A stretch of 64,000 nt of DNA from Formicarius rufipectus (taxonomy: Eukaryota > Chordata > Aves > Passeriformes > Formicariidae): the NCBI GenBank assembly GCA_013399695.1, contig VXAU01003156.1, positions 1,376,219 through 1,440,218 of the forward strand. The letters are read 5' to 3'. The notes beneath the pieces are model-generated. The model was not told the origin of the DNA and ran no database searches. It saw only the letters and a program-made list of their open reading frames with translations. This document shows positions 1-10,587 of the stretch, one piece after another (the stretch's first letter is position 1; each line of letters starts with the position of its first letter). A program made the position numbers and the translations under genes.

Positions 1-3000
1 AAACTGTAAGAACAAACAGTACATTATTTACTTTGTCGACTGGTTCCTACGGGTAATTAATCCATCACTTAACTTCAGTGAGCCTTAGCAAAGTGCTGCC
101 TACACAACCTCTTCTCAGAAGAAGAGATTACAGCAAAACACAAAATCTCTGCAGTGCAATATTAAATCTGTGAGGCAGGAATTTTACAAGAACAGACATC
201 TTAAGTGTTGGGATTGAAATATCTCAAATAGCTGCTAGTCAGACAGGCTTATCCCCATCTTCCCTACTGGACCAAAAACTGGATATTGCTCAGTCTTGAA
301 TATTTTCCATAGTGCTGGGAGTGATGTGGTGTGAAGATTTCAGTGTTCAGTCACTCACTCACATCTTGTGAGTAGTCTTGTCTTTGTTTTATTGTGTTCC
401 AAGTTGCATTTTATTGGTCGTGGATAAGGAAACTATGGTAACCACATTATTCTTAGCCTTCTTGGAAGAAGCAGCTTTCAAATAAACAGAGAAGGCTGAA
501 ATACATCTTTAAGGCATTTGGCAGACCAAGTGTTACATTAAAAAACAAAACACCCAACCACTGAGTTATAGTTCACTTTGGATCAAGAGAAAATGGTTAT
601 GAAATAAAAAAGAAATCTTTCATAAAACTCTAGTAATTTATTGGCAGGAAGACTAGAGGGATAAAAGAAAGCTGGGAAGGTTGTATAGAGCCCACCTAAG
701 AAGATCAGCATGAGAGTGTGTAAGAGCCAAGAAAAATCAATCAAAAAATAATAATAAGGGTTTGGGATGAGAAAAGAAGCAGGGGAAGTAATTTTCTTGG
801 GGCATCTGTTTGACATTCTTTCAAACACATTCTTGATGCTCATGGAAAGAGATTTTTGTGTTTAGATTGTACTTGGTGGAGTTTACTTTGTGTTTGTTCC
901 AGATAAAGACCCTATCCTTGTATTTTATTGCTTCCAAGGTATCATTAGGTAAAAATGCAGCAAGAGGAAAATCTAAACTGCAAATACATTGTGATTCTGT
1001 TCTTCCAGTGTTGTATAAATGTTACATATACAACAGACACAGCTTCAAGCTTCATTAATTATGCTGTATGTATTCTGCAGTTGGGAACATGAGGGATTAG
1101 GCACACAAAAAGCCTGCCTGGCTCTCGAGTGACCATGGTGATGATAAGCTGTAGAGTTTTCATTAAGTAATCAGCCTGAGTGAGGAAGTTTAGGCCTGTT
1201 TGCCTGGAAAGGTGGGTTTGTGGTGTCCTGCGGTGCAAAGGGCCCCGCTGGCTCCGTGCTTTGGAAGAAATGCCCTTGCAGCCCTCCACGAACAGCACCA
1301 TCCCCATCTAGTGAAAGCAAAGCACCAAGGGTTTGGAAAATTACAGCAAGACTCGCTGGTTTTCCCTTATCTCTTATGGCTCCATGCCTGATAAGTTTGG
1401 AATTTGGTATGTGAAGTCTCGTTGCTGAGAAATGCACAACTCGTTGGCTTCAGCAGGACAGGGTTTTATCTAAGCCACGATTTAAAGTGACAACGCTGTA
1501 GTGGCTTACAGATGTTTGTGCTAACCAGTGCACAATTCAGCTCATTGGTTTCAACATACATGTTTCTGATTTAACAAAGTAATTCATACAGGAAAACCTT
1601 CAGGAAATGGCACAAACAAAACATCTGCCACGTGCTGAGGGCAGCAGATACTGTAGTAATAGTCTCTCTGTCTTACTGAGTCTCCAAAGCATTATTCTTG
1701 TGCTAAATTCCCTGATCACACACATGGAAGTTGTTCTGGGTGCACCCAGTGCTCCTCCAAGCACACTCAGTTTTAAACAAGACAGACTTCTGTACGGGGG
1801 AGGGGTGTTGGTTTGGGTGGATTTTTTTAAATCCCCCAGAAAGCAAAACCAAACCCCAAAACTCATAAAATGTTAATACACATGAAATCAGAACAACAGA
1901 TTTTAATTTTGTTAAACATGACTAATATCCTTCAGAGCCTTTTTCACTTCATTTATCTTCATTCTAATTAACAGAAATCTCTTGTGTACTATCTGAGGAC
2001 AAACTAAAAGACAAAAACGTTTTAAAATAATGCCACAAAATGTTGTCTTCCCTTTTTTTTTTTTAAGGTTGCAAAAGCTATGGTCACAGCAGACTTCCAG
2101 ACAAGAAGCTTAATTAGAATTACCGATCATATGGAAGCAACATACAACATTCCTGTGTAATCTGGGAGATGTATTATCACTTTTGTATTTTAATGTATGT
2201 TGCTGTCCCAACTGATACTAAAGCAAATGGGAACCAGTTAACAAACACCACTCCCCCCACCACGCTGGTTCTTTTCTTCTGGGGGGCTTCATCCCTGCTT
2301 TGTGTTCTGCCTTCTCCTGCAGCCAAGCTGACTGCTTGGTCCACAAGCAGCAGAGATGATTTATTTGCAGAATACTGCATAAAGCTCAGTACTGTCAAGG
2401 ACAAGAAATAATGCTCCCCTGTGGACATAAATCTTTAGTGGATCCTAGTTTTCGGTCCCAAGTGTTGGCGTAACTTTGTGTAGGGCTCAGATGGGAATGT
2501 TCAGGGCATGGAGTCCGAATTGTAGCTTCTTTTACTGCCTGATGGATTTAGTTTTTATAGTTCTCTGGTCTGCAAACTTCTAAGGTTTCAGAGGGCTTTT
2601 TGCAATGGATTTAAAGCAAATCAGTATATTCAAATACTCTGTAGCAATTACGTCTCATCAAACATCGGGATGAGGAGCTAAGTGGTCCCAGGGGTTGACA
2701 GAGCCGTGTTTCTGCTTTCCACCGTGGGCAGCTGGGGCTTGTTCTTACACATCCCCTGCTTGTTCTTACACACATGTGGCAGGTGAGGGTAGGTGAGGAT
2801 CTGCAGCACACACACCACCAGCAGGAGTTCAATCCACACTGAAGCATTTCTGTAAAAGACATTATGTTTTGCTAGACCCATGTTTCCTCTAAATGCCCTG
2901 ATTATTCTGGTACTCATTAGGAACAAACAAAAAAAAATCCTGGGCTTAGCTTAGTTCTTGGGGCAAGACTAACACATGGAGGGCTTGTTAAAGTTCTGAC

Positions 3001-6000
3001 TCCCAAACCAAAACGCTCTGAGATGTGACAGTGGAATGAGTGGGTCGTGGGCTCGGTCTCTGAGTGGACCTAACTCCTTCTAGGAGCGAAACAAAGCAGC
3101 AGAGCAGGAGTGCAGCCTCTGCGTTCCCCCTCTTCGTGGGCGTGGGTGTGTCTCCACACACATACAGACTTGTTCAAAGAGGAGAAGGTACTGCCCAAAC
3201 TTTCATCTGTGGCTGTAAAACAGACCCAAATACGTCACTCAAAGGAAATAACTGGAGACAGCGTGATGGCTTTGGAGTTCTCACATCAGCCTTGCCAGCT
3301 GTTAAATTATAGAGACTAACAGCTTCTGTTAACGCTTGTTAATGACAGTGGGAGTATTAGGGGACTCTAATAAAGTGTCTGTTGTTTGTCGGCATTAAAT
3401 GTGTTGCCAGTTTCTGGGGTGTAGAGAGGGGCTTGGCTCCACAGTGTTCCCTTTGGAGAAAAAAATGATCCAACAGCGTTTTCACTTCTGAAGGTACTTG
3501 TGCCAAGCCATCTCAGAGTCTGCCTGTATTTTATCCAGGGTATCCTTGGGTTCCCAGAACTCTGTGTGAGTTAAGGAAACATGGTGTGTTTACTGATGCT
3601 GCTCACAAGAGGTGGTTGTCTCCTCATGGTGAAGGTTGCAAACAACTTTTAGAACTTTGGCATCCCATTAAAAGAGCTCTTTTAACCCGTGGTAGTGGCA
3701 TTGTGTCCTGCAGGGACAAGGGTTACATTGCAGAAGGTCTTGGCTTTCTGCCTGCCACTCACAGCACATGAGGGCCATCCACCACGGCGCCACCGAGCTC
3801 TTCAATCCTTGCTCTGGGCACTCGAGCTGGTGTGGCAGGGAGGCACTGACCCTGCCAGGGCCTGGTGGTCCTGCCTGCTGAGGGCACCTCATCAGGTTCT
3901 GTGCAAGGGCATCCAAGGAACTGTGAAGGTGAAGGATTTCATCATTCATGTGTAAAGTGGGAGCCTTTCAAACCTGCCCACTTTCTGATGCAAAGAAGGA
4001 TCTTACCCTGTCCTCAGGAGCTCCTCGTTTGGCTTTCAGGGATCCTTGATTTGGTACCTCGCTCTCTGCCTCTGTTTCATGGGGGGAAGAGCACTGGAAG
4101 CACTGCAATATTTGCACTCCTATGAAGATTTTACTTCAGAAGGGTTGCATACATTAAACTGCAGTTATCCCTGCCTGAAATGGGAACCTGATGATGTGCA
4201 AAGGCAAGACTGATTTGCAGAATCTTGATGTTACAATTTACATGTCTTTATTTTAAAAGTAGATTTTGGGATGTCTGTGCCCCAGTTTGTCATTTCAAGA
4301 AACACCTGTGATGCATAACAGCACAATAACAAAGTGGATATTGCAGTATAAAGATTTATTGAGAGAGGGGATAAAGAAGGAATGTGACAGAGTAGGAATG
4401 CTGGGTAAATATTAGTGTAGAGGTTATTCTAGGTTTAAGTGTTTGCACAGAGATGGAGTAGTGAATATATCTGATTGTATACCATACTTGTTCTTCAGGT
4501 TCCTCTCAGCATGGTTTTGATATCAGAACATTTCTTAGATTTGTCTCCTCTCTCCAAACCCTGATTTAGAGCGGTTCCTCTCTGCAAAGTTTTCCTTTTT
4601 TTTCCCCTAATGCTCAGAAGGCATTTCACCCTGTGGTGGAAAATACAGTCTGTCCTGACTCCTCTGGCCCTGTAGAAAGCAATGCTTTGGTAATCCTCAA
4701 AAGATCTTCCCCATCAGCTTCAGCCCTGTCCTGTGACCAAGGCCCCTTGTCCCACAGTTGGTAACCTGGGGCCAGAGGTACCATGGCTTCCTGCAGTGAA
4801 GGCATTGGCATGTTCCTTGCAGTTTTATCTTATCTCTCTGAGAAAATCAGCAGAACTGTGGGAGCTGTAGAGGGTAGAAAGATCAAGAACAAGGAAGCTG
4901 CTGAAGAGCCAACCCCCCTTCTCCTGAGGCTCATGGAAAGCCTCCCCCTTCCTCTGGGGCACTCAGGGCCAGCCCTGGCTCGGTGCCCTCAGCGTGCCCT
5001 GGAGAGCCTCTGCCCCAGGCAGGTCAGTCCCAGCCCTGCCCCTTGCAGCAGCGAGGAACTGCTGCCTGCATTGACCCCACCCCTCCCACACGGGAGCCCC
5101 ATGGGCAGGGGCACTGAAGAGCCTTTGTCCCCTGTGCCACCTGCTTGTCAGGGGTTCTGCATGGAGCTGTGCGGTGCCAGGGCCACAGAGGACAGGAGCA
5201 GAGCTGTGCTGCTGTGCAAAACTTGAACATCGAGTTCAGCTTTTCTCTTGAAGTTTTGGACTGCAGGGAACAGTGACCTAGAGAGGTGTTGATGGGGGTT
5301 ATTTTTTTTAGTCCTACTTCTAGCTGGTTTTATCTATGACCTTTAGAGATGATCCTGCTTCTGCCATCCCAGTGACTTGCCACTGTCATGTCAACAGGTT
5401 TTATGAAACGAAAGCAGGATGTGTGAGCTATCCAATACAGACTGAATGTCTTGGGTTTTCACATTCCTCTGTCCCTAATGGATGCTTTGGTAGCAAAACA
5501 GTGGGCCACCTAGTTTATTTACTGTTGGGGCTACCAATTTCTCATCCTTGCCTTCCTGATCATCTTAGCAGCCACTTACCAGGTTTGCTTCTGAGCTGCA
5601 GCTTAGATAGTTACAAATTTCCTGGTCAGTGGGGCAGCTTTTGGAGAACAGCCCATCAAGATTTGTTCTTGAGGGTGTATTATTCTGCTGCTTTTTTCCA
5701 GCCTGCCAGTTAAAACAGAGGTATCAGGGAAAATGTCATCTCAGAAGGCTGCTTGACCATGTGAAATTTCTGCCCTGCTCTTCTGTCATGTAGGACATGG
5801 AAATGTTTAGCCTGTTTCTTATACACAGCTTATGTGTGTCTTTTGCCCTCTTACGTCTTTTCTCCTACTCTATGGAGCTTGTTGTTCTCTCCAGCCCTCC
5901 TGTGGCTCCCTAAGTTGCATCAGGACACAATGAAGCAGGACTCCCATTACTATATGCCAGCTTGGAGGAACTTGGGAGAGCTGTTACTTGTAAGCAGTTT

Positions 6001-7140
6001 TCCTGTTTTCTGCCTCCACAAGAGTGGTATGTTCTGTAAGATGTGAGGACGCTGAGCAGTCAGAGAGGTGTCATAACACATTATTTTAGGTGACAGCTAA
6101 ACAAACCCTGTACTTATATTTGATAATATATGGGCTCAACACAATATCTGAGACAGCCCAAAACTACATGGCTTTTTTGCAAACTCCTGTAAAGTCAGAA
6201 ATAAAGAAGGCTTGTGATCTAGAAACAATCAAAACATAAAGCTTGCCCCTCTCTAGTCACCTCTTATAAAGAGAGTATATCTGTTACTGGTTTTTCAGCT
6301 CTATACATTAGGCATCTTCCTCTACCCCGTGTTTGTCACCACATTCACCTAATCACTCACCTTGTGCTGTTATTCTCATTGTGCTGTATCCTCATGCCCT
6401 TCTTCTCATCTACTTACCTGTTTTCACTGGCTTCATTGCAGCTTCCTCTGACCTCACTTGCTTCAGGTCCCACAACTCTACCAATGCCTGTTTCCTCTCT
6501 TCTTTCCCTGACATTTTTCAGAGTATTCCTCTACCTCTGTTTCTCCCTTATTTCTCTGTTCCAGCTGACATAGTGGCCAAATGGCCATTCTTTGTTATCC
6601 ATGGCTGTCTGATTTTCATCTCAAAACCAGGATATCCCAAAAAGAAAAAGCATTAAAGTAATTTTTAGAACCCTGTTCACCTCCTCTCTCAGTCACTGAG
6701 GATGTCATTGCCAGCCTCTGTTCCTTCTGTCCATTCCTCAGCCCTGTAACAAGTGTCATCTTCTATTCTGACCCCTTCCTAGCTATTGCATTCAGGCTGT
6801 GTTAATTTTGCTGGGTCTCTAAGATGCAGAATTCCCTTTCCTATCCATCTATTTTACTGTAAATCCTATTCAGCCTGTCTTTATTTCAGAGCATCATTAT
6901 TAATATTCTTTGTTCTGCCTGTGTCCAGCCTTGTACTGAAAAGACCCATTTTCCTAGGCCATTGTATGGACTGTGCCCAGCCTGTCTTTGCTTCCCTCTG
7001 CTTATTCCTTGCTCCATCACATCTATCCTAACATGCTTTGCTTTGCTTCCCAGGCCATTCCTGCCTGTGTAGCTCCTCTGGCATCTGTCATTCAGTGTTG
7101 AGAGAGACTTTGCCTCCTTCAGTCGGCCCCCAAAGAGTGC

Positions 7141-7260
7141 CCAGCCCTAGTGCAGTCCCCAGGCACTGTGCCATGCCCTGTGTCTGGCACTGGGAGCCCC
7201 CCAGCCCCAGTACAGCCCCTGGGCACTGTGCCATGCCCTGTGTCTGGCACTGGGAGCTGC
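7141..7260. repeat. 60-bp tandem duplication (two copies)
   Basis: Two adjacent 60-bp units, 7,141-7,200 and 7,201-7,260, align without gaps and differ at only about eight positions. Both contain the core GTGCCATGCCCTGTGTCTGG. The unit length is a multiple of three, so reading frames stay open through both copies. That explains the overlapping repetitive ORFs on both strands here; I do not regard them as genes. Confidence 0.9.
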
Positions 7261-8306
7261 CCTGCCCCACCTGGGAGTGTGTGGGATGTGCTGTGTCACA
7301 CGAGGCTCACGGCAGCAACACCTTCTTCTGACCCGGGAGCTCCAGGTCAGGATAACAACTCCCAGATGCCTCAAACATGTTAATAGTTGCTGTTCTTGAA
7401 ACATAAAACTTGCTGTAGGAGAATTTGGAAAATTTTCTAGCTTTAGTGGAGTCTGAAAGCAAAAGATTGGTTGCTGAGCAGATTGTAGGTTTGGGGAGGG
7501 GTTGTTGCTGTTTTTTTTAATTTTATTTTATTTTTTAATTAATTATGGTCAGAGGTGGCCAATCTAAATGGCTGCTTTTCTTGCAGTGTCCCAGTGTGTC
7601 CACTCTTTAGTCTCTACACTGCCCAGGGAGTGGTCAAGCCAATTTTCTTTCCATTGATAATTATCTCGTGAATCTTGGTACTCGAGCACAAGAACAGCTT
7701 GCAACGTTTTGGCAGAATGACACGAGTAATCTGTCCAGGGAAGTACTGGCTGTAAAAGCTGTGTGGACTTGAACCATGCAGCATGAGCTAGGGGAAGATG
7801 CAGTGGGAGTAACTGTGCTCTAGTAACACAGTGTTACACACTGCAAAAATTCACAGCACATTGTGGGTCTCTGACAGACTGTTTTCCATTTTAGAAATAC
7901 ATGATCATATGAGGCTGAAGAAGTTGTACTTGTTCTGCTGTTTCCTGGCTGTGGTTCAGTAGGGATGATACTCTTTTGCGAGGTGTCAGCTGCAGTTGTT
8001 ACTGGGAGTTAATGCAATGCATAGCAGGGTTGGTAGTTGCTTGGTTTGGATGCTGGGCAGAGTGTGAGAGTGAGATATTTGGGAGTGAAGGAAACTCTGT
8101 TTCCGTGGATTGGTTTGCAGGTTAGTAGTGCTTGCCCCTCTCACAATTTCATTGTCTTTCTCTGTTGTGTTCCGTTGCTGAGCTGAAAACTGAGTGGAGA
8201 TTTGTCCACTGGATGTCCACTCAACCTGGACTCTTTTTTGAAAGGTGAATTTGAAATGGTTCATCATCTCAGTGTTACTAGATAGAAGTATTTTTATCAC
8301 CCAATT

Positions 8307-8357
8307 AAAAAAAAAAAAAACAAAAAACAAAAAAACAAAAAACCACAAACAAAAATC
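8307..8357. repeat. A-rich simple repeat, (A)n with interspersed C
   Basis: A run of adenines broken by single cytosines, about 50 bp long. It could be the degenerate tail of an old retroposed insertion, but no recognisable element body precedes it. Confidence 0.8.
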
Positions 8358-9789
8358 AATAGAAACTTCTTGCCCCAGAAGCTCTGCAACAGCTGTGTTA
8401 CGAAAAGGGCAGGACTCATTTGGTGATTTTTATGTCAAAGCAAGGCTAAAGGGGGAAACCCTCAGTCGTATGGACCCAGGTGAAATTTCTTACTCTGCCT
8501 GTGGAAATGTTGAAGGTTTTCACATGTCCTGAACACGTTCTCTTCCTCTGTAGTTCTTTATGCTCAGCATCCAAACAGCCAGTAGTGCCAACGAGAGGGA
8601 CTGGGAAGTTCATGTTTGTGTCTGTGGCTTCATTGCTGTAAAAATAGAGAGTATCCTATTTAAGAACACCTTTGGAAAACTTGTGAAGAAGTTCATATTT
8701 GTGTGCTGTGTTCCCATGGTATGCCAAGCTCTGCTGCACAGAGCCAGCAAACACCTTGGAGCTGCTGCCTCCTTGGTTCAGGCACTCTGCCCTGAGCAGA
8801 CAGTGGGGCAGCAGAGCTGGGGCAGAAAGTACCTGTCTGTGTGTCAGATGGGCCCAATTCATGCTCAGCATTTCTGTCTCTGCTGCTCCTTAGTATTTTG
8901 ATATATTTTTCACCTCGTTGAAGAGAGAGTATCAATAAATGACCCAGTAAGAGGGTTCTTTTTTCCTTTTTTGGAGCAGTATTTGTTTGTGCCTACAACA
9001 CTAGAGGAGTTGAGTGGTGTCATGTCTTTTACTTGTAGCAAGCTCATCCCTGTTTGTGGTTAAGTCAAGGGTAGGAAGTCCTGGAAGTGTGCTCCAGCAT
9101 GGTGTGTGGTGTGCTGCTGGCAGCCTTGCTTTCCAAGTCTGCTCTCCTGAGAGAGGGAAAGGTGCTGCTGGCAGGGGTCCCCCCGTATGCCAGCCCTTGG
9201 TGGCCTTGCTGTGGCACATATGCTCTTTGCCTCTTCCCAGCGTGATGGGAACTTCCCTGCTGGATTGCTGGATTCAACTTTCTCAGTTTCACAAGGGGAA
9301 ATGTGTGGGGTAAGAACTTGAGAACTGGAAGATGTGAAACTGCCTCCTGTCAGTGAAGGACTTAAGCACTGGGTCCTTCTTTTCCTCTCCTGGGGAGTGC
9401 TGTTGCTGCTGCCTGTTGAGTAAGAGGTGGGCTCTGCTTTGCTGGCTAGAGGAAAGGAAAAGGGCTGCGGCTGTGGTCAAAGAGCTCTCCAAGGTCTAGC
9501 CCTGCTTTTCCAGAAGGGAGTGCCTTTTCATCCTGATCCTGCTCCGACACGGGTGGGAGCTATGCTTGCTTAGCTGGGGCATCTGTGAGTGCACCCCAGG
9601 CACATTGACGCTTGGTGATCTTTCCAATCCAGCAGCAAAAGCTTGGTTCACAAAAGCATGTCTCAGGCTCTGCAGAGCTGAATTGAGGTTTTCTGGTTGC
9701 GGAGATTTGAGGTTTTAGTGACTCAGGCCCACGGAGGCGTTGGCAGAGTGAGCCAAGTCCTTTAGACGTTCTGGCTGCAGGATCCTGTC

Positions 9790-10425
9790 AGGAGGTGGAT
9801 GGCGGAGCCCAACAGGAGCCGCTGGCCTTGTCCCGCCGCACTTGTTGCTGCCCCGGTTGCGTGGGGACCCGTGTGCCCCGCTGTCCCCAGCCCTGCCCGC
9901 AGCCCAGGATTTGCTGCCGGCGGGACTCGACTCTATTGCTGGCACATCTTAGCGCGGGTGGAAGGATTTAAAAAAGCAGCCGCCTAATCCGGTCCTGACC
10001 CTCCTCGAGAAGCCTCCCCTGCACAGCCCAGGGCTGCGCTCCGCGTTGCTACGGCCTCGTGTATCCTGGAGACGGCGCCCAGCAAATCGCGGAGCCGCTC
10101 TCTGGAGAAAGCCAATATCGCAGCCGGATTGCGGCGCTCCGCCGCGGTCCTGCCGGCAGGAATTCAGTGTCTTCCTGCTGCCAGAGCCATGGCGACGGCT
10201 CCCCGGGCAGGGAGCCCCGGGGATGCGCTGAGCAGCCGCCTCTGAGCGGAGCGGTGTTTGGCACATGTGCTTTGCCGAGTCACTTCTGTGCCGAGACTTC
10301 TGCCTTTGAAAGCCGCAGACAGCTTCTGTTCACAGCCCTCCGCCCTGTCCGCGCCCCGCCTGGGGGCTGTACCGCAGGCACTTGAGCTTTTTTATTTTAT
10401 TTTTTTCCCCCTGGGGGCTGAAGCC
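9790..10425 (+). promoter_or_regulatory. CpG-rich promoter / 5'UTR of the 53-aa membrane protein gene
   Basis: This is the most GC- and CpG-rich stretch in the left third of the window, against an AT-richer background, and it ends directly at the start codon of the small membrane protein ORF. GC-box-like sequences (GCCCCGCC near 10,353) occur close to the start codon. An AP-1-like TGACTCA lies just upstream at 9,719-9,725. No TATA box is evident, which fits a CpG-island promoter with dispersed starts. The exact transcription start cannot be read from sequence. The short overlapping ORFs on both strands are what GC-rich DNA usually produces. Confidence 0.6.
10189..10245 (+). other. Possible upstream ORF (18 codons plus stop)
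   Basis: An ATG in the strong context GCCATGG opens an 18-codon frame (starting MATAPRAGSPGD) that stops 180 bases before the membrane protein's start codon. It would act as a translational regulator only if transcription starts upstream of 10,189, which the sequence does not show. Confidence 0.35.
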
Positions 10426-10587
10426 ATGGCAAAGGGCCCCGAACGAAGCAGGCACAAATGGAGTGCGCTTCACACTTTCCTCCGCTGCAACATGAACCCG
10501 GAGACCCAGCGGGTAGTGGTCTTTGTCATCCTGCTCTTCCTCATCGTCGTCAACGTGGTGCTGATGTTTCTTTTGGCATTTCACTGA
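10426..10587 (+). CDS. 53-residue single-pass membrane microprotein (small integral membrane protein family, possibly SMIM39)
   Basis: A complete intronless ORF of 53 codons plus TGA. The start is the first in-frame ATG (the upstream frame is open but has no ATG) and sits in an optimal Kozak context, GCCATGG. Residues 1-29 are polar and basic (MAKGPERSRHKW, then CNMNPETQR). Residues 30-52 form one uninterrupted hydrophobic helix (VVVFVILLFLIVVNVVLM and onward), ending AFH at the extreme C-terminus. The positive-inside rule predicts a cytosolic N-terminus, as in a tail-anchored protein, with almost nothing beyond the membrane. There is no cleavable signal peptide and no catalytic motif, so a role as a subunit or regulator of a larger membrane protein is an inference only. 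The CpG-rich stretch immediately upstream supports a real gene. From memory a vertebrate small integral membrane protein (SMIM39) maps near ARHGEF4/FAM168B; I am not sure of the identity, so I give no symbol. Confidence 0.75.
   Translation: MAKGPERSRHKWSALHTFLRCNMNPETQRVVVFVILLFLIVVNVVLMFLLAFH

Larger units (their letters stand above)
1..9780. other. No recognisable gene
   Basis: I read both strands of this stretch and found no ORF that resembles a known protein and no convincing exon with flanking splice sites. Short open frames of up to about 150 codons occur, but they overlap each other on both strands and have no family motif. The base composition is intermediate, with T- and A-rich tracts (for example 7,511-7,545). 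It is probably intergenic DNA or a large intron of ARHGEF4, whose 5' exons must lie upstream. Confidence 0.6.

Noticed and set aside
4783..5226. 147-codon plus-strand frame
   Set aside because: Pro/Leu-rich translation with no recognisable domain, no splice context and no promoter; probably chance.
9600..9650. Possible second CR1 fragment (TGATCTTTCCAATCC)
   Set aside because: Only about 15 bases resemble the CR1 tail; too short to support.
10059..10385. 108-codon plus-strand frame over the CpG-rich leader
   Set aside because: GC-rich DNA is poor in stop codons; it overlaps other open frames on both strands and has no motif.
10258..10587. N-terminally extended version of the microprotein (109 codons)
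   Set aside because: The upstream frame opens at TTG and has no ATG; the first ATG is at 10,426 in an excellent context.
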